From AAA164-E04 sp964342825 (lineage in GTDB: Bacteria; Verrucomicrobiota; Verrucomicrobiia; Limisphaerales; AAA164-E04): a DNA stretch of 64,000 bases. The notes under the pieces were generated by a model. That model saw only the letters and a list, made by a program, of their open reading frames with translations. It ran no database searches and was not told the DNA's origin. Location of the stretch: the NCBI GenBank assembly GCA_964342825.1, contig CAYFHO010000002.1:62001-126000 (forward strand). The letters are read 5' to 3'. This document shows, piece by piece, positions 26,117 to 35,311 of the stretch (the stretch's first letter is position 1; each line of letters opens with the position of its first letter). The translations under genes and the position numbers were made by a program.

Positions 26117-27120
26117 GGATGGGTTGCAGGTTTGAACCATGATGATTCGGGATATTCCGATTTCCAGGCTTTATCCCGACATTGAATACTTGGCACCCAT
26201 TCCAGCTCACTCCCCCGCAATGGACCATCGACAGCACGACCGGCAAGCGTCCAACGACTGTTGGTTTCGTTATCCATAAAAGGGGCCGTTTCGGGAGCGA
26301 TGGTGTCTGCCCGAAAGCTCAAGAGTTTACCGTTCACCTTACGTTTCCACGCAACTCCCGATTGGGTGGGGCCATACCAGAAAATCGTGACCGGAGTCTC
26401 GCCCAAGTGGTCATTGTAACAAACACGCTCATGATCCAATGGTAATGGGTAGGCTCGTTGAGATGACACCCCTTCCACACCCAGTATTAAATCCTGCTTG
26501 GTTTCGCTTCCATCCCCCACAGATCGCAACTTCCAATGATCAATGTCCGGCAACTGGACGACAGGATACTTTTCGCCATCAAATAGATTGTAGGCCGTGG
26601 ATTCAGGGTGAAGCATGAGCCAATGTCCCCAAGTGGTGGTCGCGGAGGGAACACGCTCAAGTCGGTTACCCTTACCAGGACCGTCAATGGCCTTGCCGCT
26701 GAGAGCAGACCAAATCGTGCCATCCTCGTCTCTCGTCAACATGACACCATCACGCCATCCGTAGAAATGATAACCATAATCCTTCTTGTAGGAAGCCACA
26801 TAGCCACCCTCCGGATCGTAAAAAAAGAGACCATAGGTATCATTGATGATGTGAGGGCCAGCGAGGAAATGGCGCAAAGGAATGGCTCCACCGTTGTGCG
26901 GACCGCGCAGCCAGGCGATGGCTTTATCATCTGAATGGACCAAACCTTTCCGATTCTCGGTGGATACGTATGAACAAGGAGGCTCCGTCAATGCCTCAAA
27001 CAAATAAGGTTTAACGATCCAATTACCTTTCGCTTCTGCCGCCACCAAGGATGAAGTGGAAGAGAAACCAAGCATCAAACTTGTGATACCAGCCGCCAAA
27101 TTGAGACATGTCAATTTCAT
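26113..27120 (-). CDS. Exported DUF3179 family protein
   Basis: The 335-residue protein has a signal peptide (about 1-28, ending VAA). It contains the DUF3179 pattern twice: GTIWSALSGKAIDGPGKG then ERVPSATTTWGHWLMLHPES in the middle, and NSRWTLAGRAVDGPLRGSEL then EWVPSIQ..AWKSEYPES at the C-terminus. In well-known members the motif occurs once per domain, so this looks like an internal duplication. The biochemical role of DUF3179 is unknown; members are exported and widespread in bacteria of aquatic habitats. It is the first gene of a two-gene unit with the TIM-barrel-like protein downstream (ATGA overlap). Confidence 0.8.
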   Translation of the reverse strand: MKLTCLNLAAGITSLMLGFSSTSSLVAAEAKGNWIVKPYLFEALTEPPCSYVSTENRKGLVHSDDKAIAWLRGPHNGGAIPLRHFLAGPHIINDTYGLFFYDPEGGYVASYKKDYGYHFYGWRDGVMLTRDEDGTIWSALSGKAIDGPGKGNRLERVPSATTTWGHWLMLHPESTAYNLFDGEKYPVVQLPDIDHWKLRSVGDGSETKQDLILGVEGVSSQRAYPLPLDHERVCYNDHLGETPVTIFWYGPTQSGVAWKRKVNGKLLSFRADTIAPETAPFMDNETNSRWTLAGRAVDGPLRGSELEWVPSIQCRDKAWKSEYPESSWFKPATHP

Positions 27121-27293
27121 ACTAATAGTTAAGACTCAGTGACTCAAAATTTATGCCACACAAGCTGCCAGGAAATGATTGGAAAGTAAACTCAAGTAAT
27201 GAGTAAAGGAGAATGCTGGTAGGCCACGGTGATTCTGAAAGTAGAAGCAGATTTGGAACAATGAATCCATTCCATCTACAATCGATTGAAAAC

Positions 27294-28232
27294 TTAAGTG
27301 GATTTATCCTGATCAACCCTTGTTTTCAAATCCTTGAGCAATTTGATCACGGCCAACTCTTTTGCCTTGGCTTCCACCTCGACGGTCAGAGATCGACCGA
27401 ACCATTCCTCTGGAAAATCGCTGATTGCAATATAGTCGTGATGACGATGTGGTTTTGGCCCTTCCCAACCTTCCAGCGGACTGGAGATGTGAAAAAGCGG
27501 TTCTGTCCTCCAAGTGCTGCAGGCGAGATCGGTCGCCTCATTAATGCTCAAACCGTCAGGCAAACAACGGTGGTGATGAACGTCATAAACCAGCGGCACC
27601 CCCGTGTCCTTACAGACAGGAAGCAAGTCTGTCGGAGTGTAAACCTTGTCGTCATTCTCCAATGTAAGTCGTGAGCGCACCGACCCCGGGAGGGATTCAA
27701 TGTTCTTTCTTAACACCTCGAGTGCGGCTTCTTTATTTCCATAGGCACCTCCACCATGAATGTTAATGGTATCGGCTCCGACCCACTCCGCAACCTCTGC
27801 CTGATAAGAAAGCTCCGCCAATGAATGTGAAAGCGTCTTGGGAGTGGGAGAATTAATCACCACAAACTGGTCAGGATGAAAAGAAAGTCGCAGATGATGG
27901 GATTGAGCAAATTCACCGCATTGCTTGAACTGTGAAATGATCCTTTCGCTATCAGGCAATTCGGAAAGACCGTAGCCCACTTCAGGATGAGTTTTAACGG
28001 GAAGAATCTGGCTGTTGATACGAAAAGCACCAATACCTTGGGTTGCGCAGAACTTCAATGAAGCCATCAATGCCTCCGCATTGGAGAGGCAAAGTTTGGA
28101 AACCTTGTCCAGCTGTTGCTCTCTGTCCAACCGTAACATGGCCGTGACTGTTGTAGCACGAAACTTGATCGGCTCGGCAGCAAACTGGCAGCAGAGCCCA
28201 AGGCGCAGTTGAGAAAGTAGGGTGGATTTCAT
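27294..28232 (-). CDS. uvsE: UV damage endonuclease (UVDE family)
   Basis: The 312-residue protein is full length for UvsE/UVDE and starts with LRLGLCCQF, the family's signature N-terminus. Metal-ligand motifs of the TIM barrel are in order: LSFHPDQFVVINSP, NIHGGGAYGNKEAAL, TLENDDKVYTPTDLL, VYDVHHHRC and the C-terminal HHDYIAI segment. The enzyme nicks DNA 5' of UV photoproducts (cyclobutane dimers, 6-4 products) and some abasic sites using three metal ions, starting an excision route independent of UvrABC. It stands alone on its strand. The start is the ATG at 28232; the C-terminal end is at 27294, with a 173-base gap before the DUF3179 gene. Confidence 0.95.
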   Translation of the reverse strand: MKSTLLSQLRLGLCCQFAAEPIKFRATTVTAMLRLDREQQLDKVSKLCLSNAEALMASLKFCATQGIGAFRINSQILPVKTHPEVGYGLSELPDSERIISQFKQCGEFAQSHHLRLSFHPDQFVVINSPTPKTLSHSLAELSYQAEVAEWVGADTINIHGGGAYGNKEAALEVLRKNIESLPGSVRSRLTLENDDKVYTPTDLLPVCKDTGVPLVYDVHHHRCLPDGLSINEATDLACSTWRTEPLFHISSPLEGWEGPKPHRHHDYIAISDFPEEWFGRSLTVEVEAKAKELAVIKLLKDLKTRVDQDKST

Positions 28233-28536
28233 GGGAGCAATCCCGAGTGGGTAACATTCAAAACGACAGAATTCATCATTGTCGCAACGTAGAACACACC
28301 ATGCACAGAGTCAATCCACATGCTGATTCGACGATTCTAAACCAAGGCGTGGCCCGACCAATATCTGTATCACACCAAAAAATACGAACCCTTTATTTAC
28401 AGAAGAATTGCCGCGCTTATGGGAATCGAAGCCGACTCTGTGCCTCGAGAGAGGCCGCATTCTACACCGATGGGCTAACGCAACTGTTGCAGGGGCAGAC
28501 CGAACTTACATCCGATTGTTGAACTGTCATTTTGGA
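28233..28536. other. Non-coding interval between uvsE and the PEP-CTERM gene
   Basis: These 304 bases should hold the uvsE promoter (nearest 28233) and the 3' end of the PEP-CTERM transcript. They contain the tRNA-like sequence listed separately. A 91-codon + strand frame (28247-28522) crosses the interval but has no family resemblance and an amino-acid make-up typical of spurious frames. Confidence 0.6.
28410..28484 (-). pseudogene. Decayed tRNA-like sequence (Gly/Glu-like)
   Basis: On the - strand the 5' end GTTGCGT (28484-28478) can pair with GCGCGGC (28416-28410) as a seven-base acceptor stem with three G-U pairs. TAGCCCATCGG fits the internal A-box/D-arm pattern, GTAGAATG is common in tRNA-Gly and tRNA-Glu, and TTCGATT followed by CCCAT is a good T loop with its 3' stem. 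The 5' side of the T stem (TCGGC), the D stem and the anticodon arm do not pair properly, and no CCA is encoded. It therefore looks like a mutated tRNA copy rather than a working gene. Chance resemblance cannot be excluded. Confidence 0.35.
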
Positions 28537-29010
28537 TTAAGGTAATTGATGCTGCTTCCTTCTCCAAAACACAAAAGCGGACGCACCGAGGAGTCCCAGA
28601 CCTAATGTGGTCGGCTCAGGGATGACTATGTGGACTCCTGAAAAATCGGGTGGGATAGAGGCGGGATTGTCCATGGTTCCGAGAGTCACGTTGAATGGAT
28701 CTGAAAAACCAATCCAAAGAACATTTGAATCCCAGGCAGCTACACTTAAATCAACTTGCCCCACAACCCCATCCATCACTCGTGGCCCAGCAGAGAAAAC
28801 TCCTTCAGCCAGGATACTGGCTGGCGAACCAAGTAAGGTCCCATCCGGTAAGGCAAATGAAACCATCCATGAGGGACCTACCGGTCTACCATTCAATGTC
28901 ACGAGTCCTTTGTTTCCAGCGGAATTTATGTTGGATAAGTTGATGACACCTTGGGCGGTAGCATTTAGAATGGCCAAAGCGGATAAGCAGACTACTAATA
29001 TCTTTTTCAT
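28537..29010 (-). CDS. PEP-CTERM sorting-signal protein
   Basis: The start is placed at 29010 (MKKILVVCLSALAILN), preceded by a GGAGAGG ribosome site; the frame runs back to 29052. The 157-residue product has a signal peptide (cut near ATA-Q), a short beta-rich body and a textbook C-terminal tag: IPEPTTLGLGLLGASAFVFW followed by RRKQ. Exosortase recognises this Pro-Glu-Pro plus hydrophobic span plus basic tail and attaches or releases the protein at the cell surface, usually in strains that make exopolysaccharide. No exosortase gene is in the window. The body has no known domain. Confidence 0.88.
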   Translation of the reverse strand: MKKILVVCLSALAILNATAQGVINLSNINSAGNKGLVTLNGRPVGPSWMVSFALPDGTLLGSPASILAEGVFSAGPRVMDGVVGQVDLSVAAWDSNVLWIGFSDPFNVTLGTMDNPASIPPDFSGVHIVIPEPTTLGLGLLGASAFVFWRRKQHQLP

Positions 29011-29070
29011 AATCCTCTCCATGCACGGGAACTTATAAGACTTCATACACAATTTTAAGAATGATGAAAA

Positions 29071-29104
29071 GAAAAACCATCCGGCTTATTGGCCGGATGG
29101 TTTT
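29071..29104 (-). terminator. Intrinsic terminator of fabI
   Basis: Arms 29073-29085 and 29092-29104 form a perfect 13-bp stem (AAAACCATCCGGC) with a six-base loop. On the - strand the stem runs into TTTTTCTTTT. It lies about 30 bases after the fabI stop and separates fabI from the PEP-CTERM gene, which therefore needs its own promoter in 29011-29070. Confidence 0.9.
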
Positions 29105-29135
29105 GTAAAATGATGAGAATATCAATCGTGAACTA

Positions 29136-29909
29136 TCAATACATGCCCATGATTTGATATCCACTGTCCACGTAAAGCACCTGCCCGGTGATGGAAGCTG
29201 AACCGTCGCTGGCGAGGAAGGTTCCGGTGGCTCCAAGTTCTTCGGGAAGGACATTGCGCTTCAACGGGGAGTTGGCTTCGTAATGTTTGAGCATGGCTCC
29301 AAAACCGGAGATACCACGAGCCGCCAGAGTGTTCATTGGCCCCGCACTGATGCAGTTCACACGAATTTTCTTTGGCCCCAAATCATAGGCGAGGTAGCGA
29401 GTGGATGCTTCAAGAGACGCTTTGGCAACACCCATGACGTTGTAATGAGGAACTACCTTTTCAGCTCCGTAGTAGGACATGGCCACAATGCTTCCACCGT
29501 CGGTCATCAAAGGAGCCGCACCGCGGGCGAGTGCCACCAGCGAGTAGGCAGACACATCGTGGGCAACTCGGAAGGCTTCACGAGACGTACTTAAAAAATC
29601 TCCTTCAAGTGCATCCTTGGGGGCAAAGGCGATGGAATGCAAAAGCAAATCGAGTTTGCCATGCTTTTCCTTGATTTGCGCAAAGACTTCATCGACCTGT
29701 TCGTCCGAGCTGACATCGCAAGGCAACATAAGGGTATCTTCACCAAAGGTTCCGACCAACTGTTCAACATTGTCTTTCAATCGTTCGCCCTGGTAAGTAA
29801 AGATCAACTTTGCACCGGCATCTTTCCAAGCCTTTGCAATAGCCCAGGCAATGGAACGTTTGTTAGCCACACCGGCAACCAATCCAATTTTTCCTTCTAG
29901 CATACTCAT
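29136..29909 (-). CDS. fabI: Enoyl-[acyl-carrier-protein] reductase (NADH)
   Basis: The start is placed at 29909 (MSMLEGKIGLVAGVANKRSI); the Met at 29903 is equally possible, and the frame runs back to 29954. The 257-residue protein has the FabI cofactor motif GVANKRSIAWAIA, the active-site Tyr-x6-Lys in YNVMGVAK, and the substrate loop after AGPMNTLAARGISGF. It reduces trans-2-enoyl-ACP in the last step of each round of fatty acid elongation in the cytosol. It ends at a strong terminator and has the divergently unrelated CocE-like gene 74 bases upstream on the same strand. Confidence 0.96.
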   Translation of the reverse strand: MSMLEGKIGLVAGVANKRSIAWAIAKAWKDAGAKLIFTYQGERLKDNVEQLVGTFGEDTLMLPCDVSSDEQVDEVFAQIKEKHGKLDLLLHSIAFAPKDALEGDFLSTSREAFRVAHDVSAYSLVALARGAAPLMTDGGSIVAMSYYGAEKVVPHYNVMGVAKASLEASTRYLAYDLGPKKIRVNCISAGPMNTLAARGISGFGAMLKHYEANSPLKRNVLPEELGATGTFLASDGSASITGQVLYVDSGYQIMGMY

Positions 29910-29982
29910 AAAAAATTCTGACTCATGTTTGACCCTGATTCGTCCGCAAGTCAATGCTAAGGGTGAACCGGAAACCGACAGC

Positions 29983-31689
29983 TTATCTTGGGGGAATGAC
30001 AGGTAACAACAAATGCGAGGGGTGTTCAGCGTCGTGATAAATGGTCTGATGTGCAGGCATCATTTCCACATCACTGCCAAATGGGAGGCCTGAGTTCGGG
30101 TTACGATCGTATCTGGGAAAGTTGCTGCTTGAAACTTCGACACGTATCCGATGTCCCTGAAGAAAAACGTTACTGGTCACCCAGAGGTCCAGTTCATATT
30201 CATTAATACTTCCTGGTTCAATGAATTTGGCTTTGTCCATCCCGTCTCTAAAACGCGCACGAACGATACCGTCGCAAAGATTGTAGGCTTTTCCATCAGG
30301 ATGAACATCCACCAGCTTGGCTGTAAAATCGGTATCCCGCGCGGAACTGGCCGCAAATAATTTCATCTTAATGGGACCGGTCACTTCCACAGCGGATTCC
30401 AAAGGAGCCGTTGTATAGGTCAACACATCGGGGCGTTTTTCAACCTCTGTTTGGTCCATGGGACCGATCGGGGCACCCACCAGATTATTTCCTCCGGTCG
30501 TGGGGACGGGATTTTCACCGTGATAAGTAAAAACATCAGTGGATTCAGATCCAGGTTGGTCGGTGCTCAGCAAACCGTCGCTATCTTCGGAACCTGCTGC
30601 GCCATTGCTGTGCAGATAGTAGGGTGTCCACTGAGTGCGTTTGAGAGGCCATTCATTTTCTCCACGCCACTCATTGGTTCCCATGACAAACAAATAATAA
30701 GGCGGCCAATCTTCAATTCCGGTTTCACCCTCCTGCAGCCAGTACTGAAACCACTTGAGTTGCAACTGCCCGAGGTCCAGTTGGGCGGCTTCCCCAAAAT
30801 CAAGCTGTCCGACCTTGCGAACTCCTGGACCGTGTGCCCAAGGCCCCATCACCACGAATTGATTGCGCCGCGCCAATTTGCTTTCCGATGAATCCCTCAC
30901 TTGATCGACAAGATCGATCGTTGCTTTTGAAAAAATATCGTACCAGCCTCCAATATTCAGGATGGGTATGGTGACTTTAGAGAATTCATAGCCCATGCCC
31001 CGTTGTTTCCAATAATCATCATATCGATGGTGATCAATCCAATCATTCAAGTAGGGCACTTTGGGATTAAATTGATTCCCATACTCACGCAGAGGAAGGA
31101 AGTGGTAAGCCTCCTGCAATGCTTCTGGCCCCAGAGCCGCGCCACCCACGGCCGCTCCCCACCCCATCAGCAATGCCAACTGAAAAGCCCCCCCGTCGTA
31201 TGCCAGCTCATTAAATACGTTACCAAATGGAACAATGGGAACCATTGTCTTAAGATACTTGCTACGCTTGGTCACCGAAGCCCATTGGGTCCAGCCAACG
31301 TAAGAACCACCCGAAGTCCCGATGTTCCCGTTGCACCAGGATTGTGCTCCCACCCATTCTTGAGTATCGAATCCGTCTTGAGGATCATATCGAAAAGGAT
31401 CCCACACTCCTTCCGAGTCGCCTTTGCCCCGGCAATCCTGGACCACCAAAACAAATCCTGCGGGCACATACCGCTTGGCCTCCCCCCATTGTTCGCCCGG
31501 TTTTCCGTAGGGAGAGCGGGTGAGGATCACGGGAAAAGAACCTTCGGATTTAGGTTTAAAAATATTGGCTGCCAGCCGTGTACCATCTCGCATGGGAATC
31601 ATCACGTTCTTCTCGAACTGATAAGGCAATTCCTGGGCAGTGAGGGATGTTAAAAGAAGAATTGCGCAGGAAAAAAACACTCCATGCAT
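29983..31689 (-). CDS. Exported CocE/NonD (X-Pro dipeptidyl-peptidase S15-like) hydrolase
   Basis: The start at 31689 (MHGVFFSCAILLLTSLTAQ) gives a standard signal peptide; the ATG at 31749 adds 20 residues, and the frame to 31845 would overlap the divergent gene. The 568-residue protein has the alpha/beta-hydrolase core with MRDGTRLAANIFKP, the nucleophile motif GTSGGSYVG, GGWYDIFS for the acid residue region and GPWAHGPG for the catalytic His. The C-terminal jelly-roll domain (PIKMKLFAASSARDTDFTAK through RIRVEVSSSNFPRYDRNP) is typical of CocE and acylaminoacyl hydrolases. It hydrolyses an ester or amide outside the cytoplasm; the substrate (antibiotic-like acyl compound, peptide or glutaryl amide) cannot be told. 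Confidence 0.88.
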   Translation of the reverse strand: MHGVFFSCAILLLTSLTAQELPYQFEKNVMIPMRDGTRLAANIFKPKSEGSFPVILTRSPYGKPGEQWGEAKRYVPAGFVLVVQDCRGKGDSEGVWDPFRYDPQDGFDTQEWVGAQSWCNGNIGTSGGSYVGWTQWASVTKRSKYLKTMVPIVPFGNVFNELAYDGGAFQLALLMGWGAAVGGAALGPEALQEAYHFLPLREYGNQFNPKVPYLNDWIDHHRYDDYWKQRGMGYEFSKVTIPILNIGGWYDIFSKATIDLVDQVRDSSESKLARRNQFVVMGPWAHGPGVRKVGQLDFGEAAQLDLGQLQLKWFQYWLQEGETGIEDWPPYYLFVMGTNEWRGENEWPLKRTQWTPYYLHSNGAAGSEDSDGLLSTDQPGSESTDVFTYHGENPVPTTGGNNLVGAPIGPMDQTEVEKRPDVLTYTTAPLESAVEVTGPIKMKLFAASSARDTDFTAKLVDVHPDGKAYNLCDGIVRARFRDGMDKAKFIEPGSINEYELDLWVTSNVFLQGHRIRVEVSSSNFPRYDRNPNSGLPFGSDVEMMPAHQTIYHDAEHPSHLLLPVIPPR

Positions 31690-31819
31690 GACACTTAATT
31701 TGACAATGTTCGATCGGACCGGACCATACAGGGGAGAATTGTGATTCATAACGGCTTTGACTTTGGATGCGCTTTCATCGATATTCAAGTAGATAAGGGA
31801 GAGAGGGAATGGACCGCTG

Positions 31820-32407
31820 ATGAGGCAATCTGACGAACTCGCCAACGTGAAAATACAAAAGCAAACGTCATCTCAACTTATCCTGGCAGGCGTTCCGGGT
31901 TCATTGACCTGGATGTTGGCCCTCACCTTCTTTGGGCTTCTGATCATGACCGTCACCTGCACGATGGGATGGTATATCTGGCAGGAAACGGAGCTAAAGA
32001 TCATTTTTCTTCCGCTCACCATAGGGGCCCTTATGGGATGTGGTTTTCTGTGGGTGGGTATCATGCAATTAAAATCCAGCGAACAATTGATACTGGATAA
32101 AAACAATCGAACAGGCGTCTACACTTCAACATCGCCCATCGTCGTCACGGAAAAATCATGTCGTTTTCAATGGAAGGATATTGAATCCATTGAACTCTCC
32201 AGGCAGCGGCCGTCCCTGACTGGAGACCCGTCGAAAGGTCATCAAACAGAACCCAGTCAACTCTCTCAAGCTGTTCTAAAAACAAAACGGCCAAGAAGAT
32301 CAATCATTCTTGATGAAACACAAAACGGAAACTTTGGCCGCATTGAAGAATTGCCTCAAGCGACTGCCGCTTTTTTGGAAATGGAACTCAAAGACAAACG
32401 TCGCTGA
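31820..32407 (+). CDS. Two-span membrane protein of unknown function
   Basis: The 195-residue protein has a polar N-terminus, two membrane spans (about 28-50, LTWMLALTFFGLLIMTVT; about 58-80, IIFLPLTIGALMGCGFLWVG), then a soluble C-terminal domain of about 110 residues (LKSSEQLILDKNNRTGVYTS and FQWKDIESIELSRQRP). The C-terminal strand pattern resembles PH-like domains of small bacterial membrane proteins that follow a similar two-helix hairpin, but this is a weak likeness. It is divergent from the CocE gene and converges on the phosphoesterase gene. I do not recognise a named family. Confidence 0.55.
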   Translation: MRQSDELANVKIQKQTSSQLILAGVPGSLTWMLALTFFGLLIMTVTCTMGWYIWQETELKIIFLPLTIGALMGCGFLWVGIMQLKSSEQLILDKNNRTGVYTSTSPIVVTEKSCRFQWKDIESIELSRQRPSLTGDPSKGHQTEPSQLSQAVLKTKRPRRSIILDETQNGNFGRIEELPQATAAFLEMELKDKRR

Positions 32408-32433
32408 CCTGATCTATTTGAACAGCATTCGTC

Positions 32434-34065
32434 CTATTCATTTTTATCCACTGAGATCGTATTTGCCTTCACCCGAATGATGCGCTCGGCGTGGTGCCAT
32501 TTACCATTCACATCAGTTGCCCTGACCTGCAATACATGGATACCCACTCCAACTAGAGGTTCCAAATTACCCTTCCACAAATGACGTGAATCCACTGGAG
32601 CGGAAATTCGCCTGTATGGAGCGGCGGGGGTTTCGGGCTCACGATCAAACACGGTCTGCAAATTGGGATCTTTTTCGAGGGTTTGAGCCAAAGGTTGCCA
32701 TGGACCTTCCCCATTCCATCGCGTTTGAACCACCGACTCGTCCCAACCGTTGAAGACATTAACGTAAACCAACGCTTCCTTCACATCCTTCAACTCCACA
32801 CTATCCGGAGCAAAGACGGACATTTGAAACTCTTCGGGACCTCGTGCTGCTTTGAAAATAATCTCTGGTTTATTGTTATCTGAAAATTTGAGAATGGTGT
32901 AGCCATTGGGCGCCCCGTCTCTCATGGTTGTGTGCGGCACACCCCACTCATCGGGCAACCCACTCCACCAACTGCCGCTCACCGTGACGTTGATCAGATG
33001 GTGATGCGGTTTAGCTCCCAGCCATCCATCCTTTTTACGAATCAGTTGATGGGCCTGCCAATGGGTATGTCCAGAGATGGAAAAAGTATAAGGGCGATGT
33101 TCGATCAGGCGATACAGATCCTCTCGATTGGCGACATTGGTCAAAGGAATATGCATCATCAAAACAACAAGTTTATCCTCAGGAACCCGCTCAAGGTCAT
33201 TTCGGATAAAATCAAGTTGAGCTTGATCGATCCCACCACTGTAACCACCCGAACCTTCCGGCTTCGCCCCGCCCCAGAGAATATTGTCAACCACAAGAAA
33301 ATGGACTGGACCATAATCGAAAGAATAATAGTTGGGCCCATAAATACGGGTGAAGGTTTCATCTGAATCAGCATCAACTGCCGAATCATAATTGATATCG
33401 TGATTTCCGATGACGTTATACCAAGGTATACCGATCAAAGCGATAGTGGCATTCAGAGGCTCAAAAACCGAAAGATCATCAAAAACAATATCGCCAAGAG
33501 TCACGCCAAATTTGGCGGGCGTCCCAATCAGTTCTTCCACGATATCATGACCGATGTATTCAACTTCCTTCACATTTCGTGGTTGAGGGTCACCGAAAAA
33601 AACGGCTTCAAACGCGTTGGGTTCTTGCGCCTTGATCAATGGAAAATCGATGGAAACAGGCAGTTCACCAGTCGGTTCTATTCCCGGAAAACTTTGCTTT
33701 GGGGATCCTGCCGGCTTGTGAGTGTAAAAAAATCGCGGCAGTTGTTGTTCGTTGACGGGAGTCATCCAATCGCGTGGCTTGATCACAAAAAAAGTCACAT
33801 CATCGTCGTAGGGCAACTCCCAACGCCCCATTTCATCGGTGACACATATTTCCAATTGATTTGAAACACGAACTCCTTCAATCCCTGACTCACCCTGATC
33901 CCTGTGACCGTTGCGGTTTTGGTCGTGGTAAACAACACCTCGAGCCAAATCAGCCTGTACATATAAATTCAATGAACAGCCAATAGCGGTCACAATGGCG
34001 AAAAATCTTCTCGATGTGTAAATTGGTTGGAAAATGGATGGCATGAGTGAATTATGGGAAATCAA
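32434..34065 (-). CDS. Exported calcineurin-like metallophosphoesterase
   Basis: The 543-residue protein (start 34065; the Met at 34044 is a good alternative) has a signal-anchor (about 19-38). An SdrD/CNA-B-like beta domain follows (about 40-150, with GVVYHDQNRNGHRDQGESGI). The catalytic domain carries FFGDPQPRN, GVTLGDIVFDD, VIGNHDINYD and SGHTHWQAH, the dimetal set of calcineurin-like phosphoesterases. A C-terminal beta domain (about 400-535) is the usual partner of this subgroup. It should hydrolyse a phosphate ester in the periplasm; the substrate is unknown. It converges on the small membrane protein gene and is 98 bases from alr on the same strand. Confidence 0.88.
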   Translation of the reverse strand: MISHNSLMPSIFQPIYTSRRFFAIVTAIGCSLNLYVQADLARGVVYHDQNRNGHRDQGESGIEGVRVSNQLEICVTDEMGRWELPYDDDVTFFVIKPRDWMTPVNEQQLPRFFYTHKPAGSPKQSFPGIEPTGELPVSIDFPLIKAQEPNAFEAVFFGDPQPRNVKEVEYIGHDIVEELIGTPAKFGVTLGDIVFDDLSVFEPLNATIALIGIPWYNVIGNHDINYDSAVDADSDETFTRIYGPNYYSFDYGPVHFLVVDNILWGGAKPEGSGGYSGGIDQAQLDFIRNDLERVPEDKLVVLMMHIPLTNVANREDLYRLIEHRPYTFSISGHTHWQAHQLIRKKDGWLGAKPHHHLINVTVSGSWWSGLPDEWGVPHTTMRDGAPNGYTILKFSDNNKPEIIFKAARGPEEFQMSVFAPDSVELKDVKEALVYVNVFNGWDESVVQTRWNGEGPWQPLAQTLEKDPNLQTVFDREPETPAAPYRRISAPVDSRHLWKGNLEPLVGVGIHVLQVRATDVNGKWHHAERIIRVKANTISVDKNE

Positions 34066-34163
34066 AAAGTTTCGTCACGGTTATTTTAAATTGACTAAAC
34101 CTTTTTACAGGCTCGGCACATGGACGTCACAAATGGGGAGAAGCGGGTTGATAGTGACACACA

Positions 34164-35306
34164 TCAGGAAGCACTGGTTCCGCGATAAATCCTGGGAACC
34201 CGATAAGTTATTGAAGTAAGAATCTGCCAGGGAATCGTTTGACTCCATTTCGCCAAATCTACGGCCGCCACCGTTTCATCCCCTTGGCAACCGATCAATG
34301 TCACCTGATCCCCCTCCAGCACCTCGCGAAGTTTCGACACGTCTACCAGTGTCTGATCCATCGTTACCCGCCCAACCACAGGGCATCTCTGTCCACGAAT
34401 CAAAACGCTCGCTTTATTGGATGCGTTTAGGGGATACCCGTCTCCATACCCAGAAGTGATGGTGGCTACCTTCATTTCCCTCCGTGCGGTGAAAGTCCTT
34501 CCGTAGCTCAAAGTGGTTCCTTTGCCAACAAACTTCAAATGCCCCACCCGACTGTGAAAGCTAAGAGCAGGTTGCATGCGCCGAACCAATCCACCATTGG
34601 GTTTCCTGTAGCCAGTAGGGATCACCCCATAAACCATCAACCCTGGGCGAACCATGTTTCCCATAATGGAGCGATCATAAATGAGTGAACCACTGTTACT
34701 GGCGTGGATTAATTCCGGCAGCGGACAATATGAACTTAACTTCCGTATGGCCTGCCGAAACCTCCTTCTTTGGGAAATGGTGAAGTGGTGATCATTTTCG
34801 ACGTCTGCGAAATGTGTAAAGATCCCTTTTAGTCTCACTCTTGGGTTCAGTTTGAGAGTCATCAGTATCTCTTTGACAGATTCAATCGAACAACCAAGCC
34901 TTCCCATTCCGGTATCCACTTTCAAATGAACACACACATTGAGTTTCAGCTTATCAGCAACTTCACCGATAAGTTTGATATCGTCTATTGATGAGACTGT
35001 TAATTGAACCCCCCATTGAATGGCTTGGGTGATTTCTTTCGGCAGACACGCACCCAACATCAGAATGGGCCAACCCTTGCCTGTCACCCGGATGGAATGA
35101 GCCTCTTCAAGATTGGCAACCCCAAAACAATCTGTAACGTTTTGCATCAAATGCCCTGCAATCTGCTTCAAACCATGACCATAAGCATCCGCCTTGACTA
35201 CAGTCATCACCTTGCGATCGGGTCCGACGTGATGGCGAATCCATAATAGATTATTCCGCAAACAATCCAGATCAACTTCCACCCAGCATCGATGCCGATC
35301 ACTCAT
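34164..35306 (-). CDS. alr: Alanine racemase
   Basis: The start is placed at 35306 (MSDRHRCWVEVDLDCLRNN), preceded by TTGAGG; a TTG at 35315 would add three residues. The 380-residue protein has the PLP-lysine motif VVKADAYGHG, the barrel motif GMGRLGC, and the catalytic Tyr region in TSGYGDGYPL of the C-terminal beta domain. It interconverts L- and D-alanine to supply D-Ala for peptidoglycan. It is the last gene of the overlapping unit CPBP-thiL-tsaE-tsaB-alr, 5 bases after the tsaB stop. Confidence 0.96.
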   Translation of the reverse strand: MSDRHRCWVEVDLDCLRNNLLWIRHHVGPDRKVMTVVKADAYGHGLKQIAGHLMQNVTDCFGVANLEEAHSIRVTGKGWPILMLGACLPKEITQAIQWGVQLTVSSIDDIKLIGEVADKLKLNVCVHLKVDTGMGRLGCSIESVKEILMTLKLNPRVRLKGIFTHFADVENDHHFTISQRRRFRQAIRKLSSYCPLPELIHASNSGSLIYDRSIMGNMVRPGLMVYGVIPTGYRKPNGGLVRRMQPALSFHSRVGHLKFVGKGTTLSYGRTFTARREMKVATITSGYGDGYPLNASNKASVLIRGQRCPVVGRVTMDQTLVDVSKLREVLEGDQVTLIGCQGDETVAAVDLAKWSQTIPWQILTSITYRVPRIYRGTSAS

Positions 35307-35311
35307 AGTCC

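Noticed and set aside
28410..28484. Intact functional tRNA
   Set aside because: The D, anticodon and T stems do not pair in a standard cloverleaf, so only a decayed copy is proposed.
28247..28522. 91-codon + strand frame in the uvsE/PEP-CTERM gap
   Set aside because: No recognisable domain, no ribosome site, and it covers the tRNA-like sequence; the frame is likely open by chance.
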